Assembly: GCA_023412635.1 (NCBI GenBank)
Contig: JAEYNI010000203.1
Location: 1-6,231, forward strand
Direction of reading: 5' to 3'
DNA length: 6,231 nucleotides
DNA from: Bacillota bacterium
GTDB taxonomy: Bacteria > Bacillota > Clostridia > Acetivibrionales > DSM-1351
A program made the translations under genes and the position numbers. Below are positions 1-6,225 of the stretch, one piece after another; position 1 is the first letter of the stretch; the number at the start of each line of letters is the position of its first letter. The notes beneath the pieces are model-generated. The model did no database searches and was not told the DNA's origin. It saw only the letters and a list, made by a program, of their open reading frames with translations.

Positions 1-1
1 T

Positions 2-412
2 TTTATGGCTGTATATGCGGCAAATAACCTGTTCAAAGCAATCAGCAAATATGCTCCTACAGGAGGAGCTCAGCTGGGAGGTATTATTGCGAACAGTGTG
101 CTTACCCCCTATGCAAAACCGTTGATAGACGACTTTGCATCAAAAACAGGTACAAAGGTAGTTCAATATGTTCCGAGGTCATCAATTGTTGCGCAAAGTG
201 AATTACACGGAAAGACAGTTATTGAGGCCAATCCGGATTCAGAGCAGGCCGACGTCTATAGAGCTCTTGCTAAGTATATAATTGAAGACTCTGAGGCAAC
301 AGTACCTAATCCCTTAAGTGTCACAGAGCTTCGGGACTGGGCAAAGGATTGGGGAGACAGAATTCTGAAGATTGAGGCTGAAGCGGCCACAGACCTTAAT
401 GCCAATATCTAA
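2..412 (+). CDS. NifH-like nitrogenase reductase ATPase (partial, C-terminal part)
   Basis: This is the C-terminal part of a NifH/BchL-type iron protein: a homodimeric ATPase with one [4Fe-4S] cluster that gives low-potential electrons to a component-1 partner. The frame is open to the left edge, so the ATG at position 5 is an internal Met, matching the conserved MAVYAANN segment that follows the second cluster cysteine in NifH. Visible family signatures are AANN (residues 6-8 of the visible part and the next), LGGIIANS (nucleotide-binding Asn), VPRSSIV, and the strongly conserved block VIEANPDSEQADVYRALAK. The P-loop, switch regions and both cluster cysteines lie left of the window and cannot be checked. 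The visible part (about 136 codons) matches the expected length of that half of NifH. The tail after the YRALAK block, with a DWAKDWGDRI stretch, differs from classical NifH. It is followed by two component-1 genes, as in nifHDK, bchL/N/B and other nitrogenase-like sets, so it is probably their electron donor. The family call is firm; the substrate system is not known. Confidence 0.93.
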   Translation, partial: FMAVYAANNLFKAISKYAPTGGAQLGGIIANSVLTPYAKPLIDDFASKTGTKVVQYVPRSSIVAQSELHGKTVIEANPDSEQADVYRALAKYIIEDSEATVPNPLSVTELRDWAKDWGDRILKIEAEAATDLNANI

Positions 413-441
413 AAATCAAAGAAATAATATATTTTGTAATG

Positions 442-454
442 GCCGCAATGCGGC
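442..454 (+). other. Small GC-rich hairpin between the nifH-like and nifD-like genes
   Basis: The perfect inverted repeat GCCGCA-A-TGCGGC folds as a GCCG/CGGC stem with a CAATG loop. It can be extended outward by A-T pairs at 439-440/455-456 with one bulged G. It stands out in an AT-rich spacer and ends just before the ribosome binding site of the next gene. No U-run follows, so it is not an intrinsic terminator. Stem-loops between nifH and nifD are known in several diazotrophs to protect a shorter nifH message. The same role here, or modulation of ribosome access to the next gene, is inference. Confidence 0.5.
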
Positions 455-456
455 AT

Positions 457-463
457 AGGGAGG
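457..463 (+). promoter_or_regulatory. Ribosome binding site that fixes the start of the nifD-like gene
   Basis: AGGGAGG lies five bases before the ATG at 469. The earlier in-frame ATGs at 439 and 448 have only the AT-rich run AATATATTTTGTA upstream and sit inside the hairpin, so the 469 start is strongly preferred. Confidence 0.8.
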
Positions 464-468
464 CAAAT

Positions 469-1884
469 ATGGCTGTTTTAAGAGGAAAGGCACCAGTAAT
501 CAGAGAAAAAAGATTATCTACAATCGGAGCTTATTATGGAACTGTAGAAGCTATATTGAGAGAATTTTATGACGGTAACCTGAAACAGCGTATCAGAACC
601 TTTTCTCAGGATACAAATTCAGATATTCTCTATGCTTTACAGGCAATTAATACTATAAAGAATATTGGAATAATCATACATGGTCCAAGGGGCTGCGGGA
701 TAATTCAAAACCATTATAACAACCGGAATTCCCTTGTTACTCAATGGGCAGTAACCAATATTGATGAGGAAGATTCAATTTTAGGAAGCGATATCAAGCT
801 GAAAAAAACCGTTAAAAGCATCTACAGAGAAAATCATCCTGAGATCATTTTTGTCCTGACAACGTCAGTTGTTGCGATAAACAATGATGATGTGGCCTCA
901 GTTACCCAGGATTTAACCGATGAACTTGGTATTCCTGTAGTGCCAATATATACAGATGGGTTCAAATCCAAAATAGGTATAACAGGTTATGACACAGCTA
1001 TTCATTCTATTGTGAAATATCTACTGCCAAATAAAGCTGAAAAAGAAAATTTCATAAATTTAATAGCCTTAAATGAAGACAAGGAAAGTCTTAAGGAACT
1101 GAACAGACTTTTAGAAGCCTTGGGGGTTGAATCCAATGTTTTTCCGAGATTTTCAAATTATCAAGATATTGCCAAGGCAGGCAGTGCATTATTTAATCTG
1201 GTAGTTAAAAAAGGTGAAGGTGATTATTTCGCCAAGGTATTGAAGGATATCTATGAAACCCCTGAAATTGAAGTAAATACTCCTATCGGAATTAAAGCTA
1301 CCAATAAGTGGATATCTGAGATAGGAAAACAGCTAGGGAAGGACCGGCAGGCAAAGGAATTAGTTGATAGGGAAAGTCAATCTGCCAGAGAAGCACTTGG
1401 AAGGTATAAATTAGATGGGACAAAGGTGTTCTTAAGCTGTGAGCCCGAACATGCCAATGCTGTTATTGGATTACTTGAGGATTTAAATGCCGAGGTTATT
1501 GGTATTAAAGTGCCATATCTTGATATTACTCTGCTTAACCAGATGGAGAAGCTTTACAGAAAAAATCCGGAACTGTCTTTGCTTATAGGAGAGGGTCAGC
1601 CTTATGAGCAAATAAATATTCTAAAGAAAACCGGGGCTGAAATATACGTAGGCAATGATTTGGCTGCCGATTCAATTTCCGTTGAAGGCATTCCGGTACT
1701 AAATATTCAGAATATCAATATTCTGGGATACAGGGGTAGTATAAATTTCGCTGAAAAATTATATAAGTTGGTAAAGTATAATGGCTTTTCAGCGAATTTC
1801 AAAACTTCTCCAATACATTCTGTTTATCAATCGGGATGGCTTAAGAAAAATACAAACTGGTATATAAAGCAGGAGGTGAAATAA
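469..1884 (+). CDS. Nitrogenase component-1 family protein, NifD-like subunit with degenerate cluster ligands
   Basis: A 471-residue member of the nitrogenase component 1 family (NifD/NifE/BchN/BchY fold of three Rossmann-like domains), probably one half of a heterodimer or heterotetramer with the next gene product. The hallmark is HGPRGCG (Cys76), matching the NifD Cys88 loop. Further family-like stretches are VTQDLTDELGIPVVPIYTDG, DGTKVFLSCEPEHANAVIGL (Cys324) and the closing GYRGSINFAEKL. Where NifD has its first cluster Cys there is Asp48 (FSQDTNS), and where it has the third (the CPVGLIGDDI loop) there is Ser133 (TTSVVAINNDD). Only two cysteines occur in the whole protein. No Cys corresponds to the FeMo-cofactor ligand Cys275, and no His to His442 in the GYRGS region. 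Length is close to NifD. An aromatic, basic tail of about 30 residues follows the last family motif. The start at 469 was chosen for its RBS; ATG 439 would add ten residues. Family assignment is strong; it could be a catalytic subunit or a NifE-like assembly scaffold. Confidence 0.88.
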   Translation: MAVLRGKAPVIREKRLSTIGAYYGTVEAILREFYDGNLKQRIRTFSQDTNSDILYALQAINTIKNIGIIIHGPRGCGIIQNHYNNRNSLVTQWAVTNIDEEDSILGSDIKLKKTVKSIYRENHPEIIFVLTTSVVAINNDDVASVTQDLTDELGIPVVPIYTDGFKSKIGITGYDTAIHSIVKYLLPNKAEKENFINLIALNEDKESLKELNRLLEALGVESNVFPRFSNYQDIAKAGSALFNLVVKKGEGDYFAKVLKDIYETPEIEVNTPIGIKATNKWISEIGKQLGKDRQAKELVDRESQSAREALGRYKLDGTKVFLSCEPEHANAVIGLLEDLNAEVIGIKVPYLDITLLNQMEKLYRKNPELSLLIGEGQPYEQINILKKTGAEIYVGNDLAADSISVEGIPVLNIQNINILGYRGSINFAEKLYKLVKYNGFSANFKTSPIHSVYQSGWLKKNTNWYIKQEVK

Positions 1885-1886
1885 TG
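1871..1886 (+). promoter_or_regulatory. Strong RBS and TAATG stop/start overlap
   Basis: AGGAGGTGA (1871-1879) lies inside the end of the nifD-like gene, and its stop TAA (1882-1884) shares its last base with the ATG of the next gene (1884-1886). This arrangement indicates translational coupling, which suits two subunits made in equal amounts. Confidence 0.85.
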
Positions 1887-3167
1887 GCAGACTACATTGA
1901 ATTTAACAGGAATGGCTGCCTGCTGCAGGGTGCTGTTAGTGTTTTGAAATCAATTAGCGGTGTAGTTCCCATCGTTCATTCTACAGCGGGTTGTGCCGCA
2001 CAGGAAAAATATATTTCAAACGCTGCAAACGGATATGCTTCTGACAATTACACAATTGCATGTACCAATGTTATAGAAAAGCAAGTAATCTTTGGCGGAA
2101 CTTCAAGACTGAGAGAGCAGATTAAAAATACAGTAAAGGTTCTGGAAGGAGAGTTGTACGTTGTAGTCAGTGGCTGTGCTACAGAAATTGTAGGAGATGA
2201 TATAGGGGCTATGACAAAGGAAGCTGCTGAACAGGGTTACCCGGTCATAAATATCAGTACCCCCGGTTTTAAAGGCCACAGTTTTGATGCATATACAAAA
2301 GTTACAAAAGGCATAATAGAAGGTCTGTCTAAAATTAATGATACAGAAACCTCTACTGATACTGATTTAATAAACGTGTTTGGTATTGCTCCAAATCTTG
2401 ATCCCTATTGGGAAGGAAACCTGGAGGAATTAAATTTACTGTTGGAAGCTGCAGGTTTTAAAACCAATCAACTATTTGGGTACAAAAGCTCGGTTGAAAA
2501 CTGGAAACAGATAAGGAATGCCGGATTAAATGTGGTGTTTACCGAGTGGGGACTTGAAATAGCTCATTACCTTGAAGAAAAGTATGGGACTCCATATATT
2601 TACATAGCCGAAGCACCTCTTGGAATAGAAGGTGTTGAAGAAATTCTGGAGAGACTGGCTTCTGTTTATAGCGGTAAAAGAGAAGCAATTGACGGGCTTA
2701 AGCAGCAAAAAAAGGAGAAATATCTCTATTATCTTTCTAAACTTGCTCCTTATTACTATAAGCATCACATTCAGAAGGAAGTTGTATTGGTCGGACCGTC
2801 ATATATTACTTACCCTGTGGCCAGATATCTTGAAAATAGCTTTGGTCAGATAGTCAGATCGATAATAATTACAAACAGGGTAGATGAGAAGGAACTAGTG
2901 CATATTTCAAAGCAATTTAAAAGCAACGTAGAAGTCTGTTTTTTAGAGGATGGCAAAAGAATAGAAGATAAAATAAGAGAGCTATCCCCTGAAATAATTC
3001 TGGGAAGCCATCTTGAAACAAGTATAGCTAAGGAGCTCAACATTCCGATTTTACTTATTTCGCTACCTACAGAAGGCAGTGTTATTTTAAATAAAAGCCT
3101 TTTAGGGATAAACGGTAGTCTTGAATTACTTGAGGCATACAGCAATGCTTTCGCAGTTAACAAGTAA
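1884..3167 (+). CDS. Nitrogenase component-1 family protein, NifK-like subunit with full cysteine set
   Basis: A 427-residue component-1 protein of the NifK/NifN/BchB class, presumed partner of the preceding subunit. It carries three cysteines in the family positions: Cys12 in NGCLLQGA (NifK Cys70 loop), Cys37 in HSTAGCAAQ (Cys95 loop) and Cys98 in VSGCATEIVGDDI (Cys153 loop). The STPGFKGHSFDAY stretch (125-137) matches the NifK/NifN PSFxGSHxxGYD region, and LVGPSYITYPVARYL (302-316) begins a C-terminal Rossmann-like domain. The N-terminus is short: the first cluster Cys is at residue 12, so the long N-terminal extension of many NifK proteins is absent, as in NifN and nitrogenase-like reductases. 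Other cysteines are Cys60 and Cys352. With one Cys in the partner, the pair could hold a single [4Fe-4S] cluster at the interface. Translation is coupled to the upstream gene by a one-base overlap. The family call is firm; catalytic versus scaffold role is open. Confidence 0.9.
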   Translation: MADYIEFNRNGCLLQGAVSVLKSISGVVPIVHSTAGCAAQEKYISNAANGYASDNYTIACTNVIEKQVIFGGTSRLREQIKNTVKVLEGELYVVVSGCATEIVGDDIGAMTKEAAEQGYPVINISTPGFKGHSFDAYTKVTKGIIEGLSKINDTETSTDTDLINVFGIAPNLDPYWEGNLEELNLLLEAAGFKTNQLFGYKSSVENWKQIRNAGLNVVFTEWGLEIAHYLEEKYGTPYIYIAEAPLGIEGVEEILERLASVYSGKREAIDGLKQQKKEKYLYYLSKLAPYYYKHHIQKEVVLVGPSYITYPVARYLENSFGQIVRSIIITNRVDEKELVHISKQFKSNVEVCFLEDGKRIEDKIRELSPEIILGSHLETSIAKELNIPILLISLPTEGSVILNKSLLGINGSLELLEAYSNAFAVNK

Positions 3168-3246
3168 AAAGCACATTATAAGAATAAACGTTAAACAAAA
3201 CTGAAACGTGTCATAGTGTTACAGATTTTGTGAAAGGAGATTAATC

Positions 3247-4701
3247 ATGGGTTTTCCAAGTATTATTCCAACAGGAACAACAATCTACAATAAAGACAAA
3301 GCATACAGCGGCTATACTATTTTACCCACCAGGGACGGAGCTCTGCTCATAGATATGAATGGTAGAGAATTAAAGCTGTGGAAGGGACTTCAGGGTTTTC
3401 CAAACAAGTTGTTGCCGGGAGGCCAGGTTTTTGGCTCTTCTGGTGCCAGAAATCCCAGGTACGGAATGCAGGATCAGGTGGATTTGTTACAGGTGGACTG
3501 GGACGGAAATGTAGTTTGGAGGTTTGACAGGCTGGAGTACATTGAGGATCCCGGTGAAAAAGCCAGGTGGATGGCAAGGCAGCACCACGATTTTCAAAGA
3601 GAGGGTTCAACGGTGGGATATTATGCACCTGGAAGCCTTCCGCTGACGGATATGGGAAATACCTTAATCCTTGTCCATGAAAATGTACATAATCCCAAAA
3701 TTTCTGAGAAGCTTTTGCTGGATGACAAGATCATTGAAGTTAACTGGGAGGGTGAAATCATATGGCAGTGGAACGCAAGTGATCACTTTGATGAATTGGG
3801 TTTTGATGAAGCTGCTAAAAACATTTTAGCAAGAGATCCCAATATGCGTCCGGCTGGCGGAGGAATGGGGGACTGGCTGCATATAAACTCGGCATCCACC
3901 CTGGGAGAAAACAAGTGGTATGACAGTGGAGATGAGAGGTTTCACCCTGACAACATAATATGGGACTCCAGGGAGGCTAACATTCTTGCAATAATCAGCA
4001 AGGAAACAGGTAAAGTTGTATGGCGCATAGGACCAGACTTTAATGCTTCAAAAGAATTAATAAAACTGGGCTGGATAATTGGTCAGCATCACTTGCACAT
4101 GATTCCCAAGGGCCTGCCGGGTGAAGGTAATTTCCTTGTGTTTGACAATGGGGGCTGGGGAGGCTACGGAGCACCAAACCCAACTTCACCTACAGGACGT
4201 ATGAATGCAAAAAGGGACTATTCAAGAGTGTTGGAGTTTAATCCGGTTACTCTTGAAATAATATGGCAATATACTCCTATCGAAGCAGGTTGTGTGAATC
4301 CTCTCGACTCCTATAAGTTTTACAGTCCGTTTATCAGCAGTGCTCAGAGACTTCCCAACGGAAACACTTTTATTACAGAAGGCTCCAACGGGAGACTGAT
4401 AGAGGTTACTGCTGAGCACGAAATCGTCTGGGAGTATATTAATCCGTATTTTGGAGGCTTGGCTCCATCAATGAACATTGTTTACCGTGCATACCGTGCT
4501 CCCTATGATTGGGTTCCTCAGCTTCCGGTCCCGGAAGAAATCAGCATTGAAAAGCTTGATATATCCAAGTTCAGGGTACCCGGCTCACCGGTTTATGATA
4601 AAACAGCTATAACTGAAATTGCCGGCATTCAAAAGGAAGAATGGGCAGAGGAGGCGGATAAGGCGGCTTTCTGTGTTCTTTCAGACACTGATAGGGAATA
4701 A
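3247..4701 (+). CDS. Arylsulfotransferase (ASST)-family beta-propeller protein, apparently cytoplasmic
   Basis: A 484-residue protein resembling the bacterial PAPS-independent arylsulfotransferase family, which moves sulfate between phenolic compounds through a sulfohistidine. Propeller strand motifs of the type D/E-x-G-x-V-V-W recur: DMNGRELKLW (36-45), DWDGNVVW (84-91), NWEGEIIW (166-173), SKETGKVVW (251-259), NPVTLEIIW (332-340) and TAEHEIVW (388-395), consistent with a six-bladed propeller. Candidate active-site groups are His113-His114, His212 in GDWLHINS, His281-His282 in GQHHLHM and Arg327 in DYSR. These plausibly match His252, His356 and Arg374 of the E. coli enzyme. The nucleophile equivalent to His436 is not obvious; His391 is the only His after Arg327 and lies in a strand motif. 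Unlike periplasmic ASST, there is no signal peptide. The start has AAAGGAGA seven bases upstream. It follows the nifK-like gene by 79 bases with no visible terminator, so co-transcription is likely. Sulfotransferase activity is not assured. Confidence 0.82.
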   Translation: MGFPSIIPTGTTIYNKDKAYSGYTILPTRDGALLIDMNGRELKLWKGLQGFPNKLLPGGQVFGSSGARNPRYGMQDQVDLLQVDWDGNVVWRFDRLEYIEDPGEKARWMARQHHDFQREGSTVGYYAPGSLPLTDMGNTLILVHENVHNPKISEKLLLDDKIIEVNWEGEIIWQWNASDHFDELGFDEAAKNILARDPNMRPAGGGMGDWLHINSASTLGENKWYDSGDERFHPDNIIWDSREANILAIISKETGKVVWRIGPDFNASKELIKLGWIIGQHHLHMIPKGLPGEGNFLVFDNGGWGGYGAPNPTSPTGRMNAKRDYSRVLEFNPVTLEIIWQYTPIEAGCVNPLDSYKFYSPFISSAQRLPNGNTFITEGSNGRLIEVTAEHEIVWEYINPYFGGLAPSMNIVYRAYRAPYDWVPQLPVPEEISIEKLDISKFRVPGSPVYDKTAITEIAGIQKEEWAEEADKAAFCVLSDTDRE

Positions 4702-4724
4702 CCCTTGTTGTGTTAAGGGTTTTT
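4700..4724 (+). terminator. Weak intrinsic terminator after the ASST-like gene
   Basis: AACCCTT (4700-4706) pairs perfectly with AAGGGTT (4715-4721) around an eight-base loop and runs into five T residues. The stem starts inside the stop codon. With seven pairs, only three of them G-C, it is probably leaky, so some transcripts would read into the radical SAM gene. Confidence 0.5.
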
Positions 4725-4755
4725 AAACAAGATATCAGAATGTACGGCAAAACCA

Positions 4756-4761
4756 TATAAT
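4756..4761 (+). promoter_or_regulatory. Candidate -10 box upstream of the radical SAM gene
   Basis: A perfect TATAAT lies about 50 bases before the radical SAM start and after the weak terminator. No good TTGACA-like -35 box is seen at 16-18 bases, and there is no TG extension, so this may be chance in AT-rich DNA. If real, the radical SAM gene has its own promoter in addition to read-through. Confidence 0.3.
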
Positions 4762-4811
4762 TGTGTAGAAAATTAAGACTTAAATAAATATTGAAAGAGA
4801 GGATGTAAGAA

Positions 4812-6020
4812 ATGAGTAAAGAGGTCAGCTCCATAAAAGAAAAGTTGTATGAAGAGTTAAGATTGAAAATAGCTTTGGGCATTGAGGGCGTTAGATTCGA
4901 TGAGGATGTTTTGAAAAAGCTTACAGAAAAAAATGAAATAAAAACTGTAGAATTCTGTGGTCCTGGAAAAGCATCTGTGACAAAAAAACATTTATTCTTT
5001 CCTCATGCCATCCATTTACAAAACGGTTTTGGCGTATTTCCGCTGGCAGACCAGAATTCGCCCTACCAAATCGTTGAACAGAATGGTGTATTTGGAATAG
5101 CTTACAGGGGAGATTATTTGTCGGATATAAGTTTTGAAGGAGAACCTGAATTTTATTCCAGAAAAACGAAGGACGGGGCGAATATGAAGGATATTGCCCA
5201 GGACCGTTCGGTCAGCAGTACTGATAAAAGCATTGTCGTCTGCTATAGTGAGGAATGTGCAGTTAAGGACAAGGGACAGACCTGTCTGTTTTGCACCTTC
5301 AATGCAAAGAAGAAGTATCAGGACGGTCCCGATGGCCCTGTCTGGAAGTATCCACATCAAATAGGTGAGACTGTGAAAGCCGCATATGATGAAGGCTACA
5401 AGCATGTAACTATTACGGGAGGCTTTATTCCTGAACGCCGGGAATTGGAATACTATCTGGATGTAGCCGAAAGCATAAAGGAGTCTTTGGGGAAGGAGAC
5501 CTTCAATGGTACTGCCTGCATTGGAGCGCCGCTGGATTTTTCAGTAATTGATAAGTATAAGGAAGCTGGCTTCAGCACAATAGCATTTAATACCGAAGTA
5601 TGGGGCAAGGACTATTTTGGGATTGTATGCCCAGGCAAGGTTGAAGCTTGCGGAGGCTACGATAATTGGATTAATGCCATTGAGTATGCTGTAGAGGTCT
5701 TTGGGAAAGGCAAGGTCAGAAGCAATTTTGTATGCGGCCTGCAACCTAAGGAGGTTTTGTATGAGGGCTTTGAATACCTGGCTTCCAAGGGTGTTGTAAC
5801 AATTGCCTCCAGTTGGGTTCCTTATGCGGGTTCACCGTTGGAGGGACACCGTTCACCGACTATTGACTGGCACTGGGAGGTACAGTTGAAACATGCCGAA
5901 ATTCTAAGAAAATACGGACGTACCTTTGAGGAAGTTTTTAACGGAGCTCCTACAAGATTCCCGGTACATGACATTTTCCAGATAGAAGACGGTACATGGC
6001 CTGGTTCAGGTATCAAATAA
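4812..6020 (+). CDS. Radical SAM protein with CX8CX2C cluster motif
   Basis: A 402-residue radical SAM enzyme: a [4Fe-4S] cluster and S-adenosylmethionine generate a 5'-deoxyadenosyl radical for difficult chemistry such as cofactor or substrate modification. The cluster motif is Cys149-x8-Cys158-x2-Cys161 (EECAVKDKGQTCLFCTF), with Cys144 close by. The usual spacing is CX3CX2C, so this is a divergent type. The SAM-binding GGE-like strand is VTITGGFIP (199-207). Later signatures are FNTEVWGKDYFG (259-270), CPGK (273-276), VFGKGKVRSNFVCGLQP (296-312) and the GSPLEGHRSPT stretch (340-350). Cys273, Cys280 and Cys308 are extra cysteines. An N-terminal region of about 140 residues precedes the radical SAM core. 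It does not look like NifB in length or motifs. The ATG is preceded by a GAGAGG-type RBS with nine-base spacing. It follows the ASST-like gene by 110 bases, containing a weak terminator and a possible promoter. Substrate unknown; a maturation role for the nitrogenase-like proteins is inference. Confidence 0.88.
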   Translation: MSKEVSSIKEKLYEELRLKIALGIEGVRFDEDVLKKLTEKNEIKTVEFCGPGKASVTKKHLFFPHAIHLQNGFGVFPLADQNSPYQIVEQNGVFGIAYRGDYLSDISFEGEPEFYSRKTKDGANMKDIAQDRSVSSTDKSIVVCYSEECAVKDKGQTCLFCTFNAKKKYQDGPDGPVWKYPHQIGETVKAAYDEGYKHVTITGGFIPERRELEYYLDVAESIKESLGKETFNGTACIGAPLDFSVIDKYKEAGFSTIAFNTEVWGKDYFGIVCPGKVEACGGYDNWINAIEYAVEVFGKGKVRSNFVCGLQPKEVLYEGFEYLASKGVVTIASSWVPYAGSPLEGHRSPTIDWHWEVQLKHAEILRKYGRTFEEVFNGAPTRFPVHDIFQIEDGTWPGSGIK

Positions 6021-6035
6021 AACCCTGAAAACATT

Positions 6036-6078
6036 AAAAAGGTTTTAAGAAATACTTATATTTCTCAAAACCTTTTTT
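6036..6078 (+). terminator. Strong intrinsic terminator closing the locus
   Basis: A long stem pairs 6036-6054 with 6059-6077: 18 of 19 positions pair, with one A-C mismatch at 6047/6066 and a four-base CTTA loop. The descending arm ends in a run of six T. The ascending arm begins with five A, so the same hairpin could also stop transcription from the opposite strand. It starts 15 bases after the radical SAM stop codon. Confidence 0.85.
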
Positions 6079-6118
6079 GTAATATCTACATAAACCTGGT
6101 TGGTCATAGACAATTATG

Positions 6119-6145
6119 TTGAAAATAAGGAAATAATGGTATAAT
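6119..6145 (+). promoter_or_regulatory. Extended -10 promoter for the next gene
   Basis: TATAAT (6140-6145) is preceded by TGG, giving the TGn extended -10 element (6137-6145). TTGAAA (6119-6124) could act as a -35 box, though its spacing of 15 bases is short; the extended -10 may compensate. It sits after the strong terminator and before a candidate start codon, about 74 bases downstream of the expected transcript start. This is housekeeping-sigma type, with no sigma-54 (-24/-12) element of the kind usual for nif promoters in Proteobacteria. Confidence 0.55.
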
Positions 6146-6225
6146 ATAGATAGTAAGTACATTTCAGAAATAGATTTTCCATGTTAGTCTTGTGATTTTA
6201 ATTATATTATAGAGGTATAAGATTA

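Noticed and set aside
5..412. Complete 135-residue protein starting at ATG 5
   Set aside because: The frame is open to the window edge, and the Met matches an internal position of NifH; the ATP-binding half lies outside the window.
439..468. Upstream in-frame ATG starts (439 and 448) for the nifD-like gene
   Set aside because: They lack a ribosome binding site and lie in the hairpin, whereas ATG 469 has AGGGAGG at five bases and gives the MAVL start typical of a clean N-terminus.
2526..3163. Minus-strand and alternative-frame open frames inside the nifK-like gene
   Set aside because: They sit wholly within a well-supported gene, have low-complexity hydrophobic or basic translations, and show no RBS or family motifs.
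2..3167. Classical nifHDK nitrogenase operon
   Set aside because: The gene order fits, but the cofactor and P-cluster ligands of the NifD-like subunit are missing and the NifK-like subunit is short.
3168..3246. Promoter or terminator between the nifK-like and ASST-like genes
   Set aside because: Apart from the RBS, only AT-rich sequence and a short GTGTCATAGTGT direct repeat are seen; no stable hairpin with a T-run and no paired -35/-10 boxes.
5016..5405. Minus-strand open frame of 129 codons within the radical SAM gene
   Set aside because: It overlaps the radical SAM cluster motif, and its translation has no recognisable domain; it is a shadow of the coding strand.
4812..6020. NifB or a biotin synthase as the identity of the radical SAM protein
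   Set aside because: The CX8CX2C spacing, the N-terminal region of about 140 residues before the cluster motif, and the lack of NifB-type conserved motifs argue against both.
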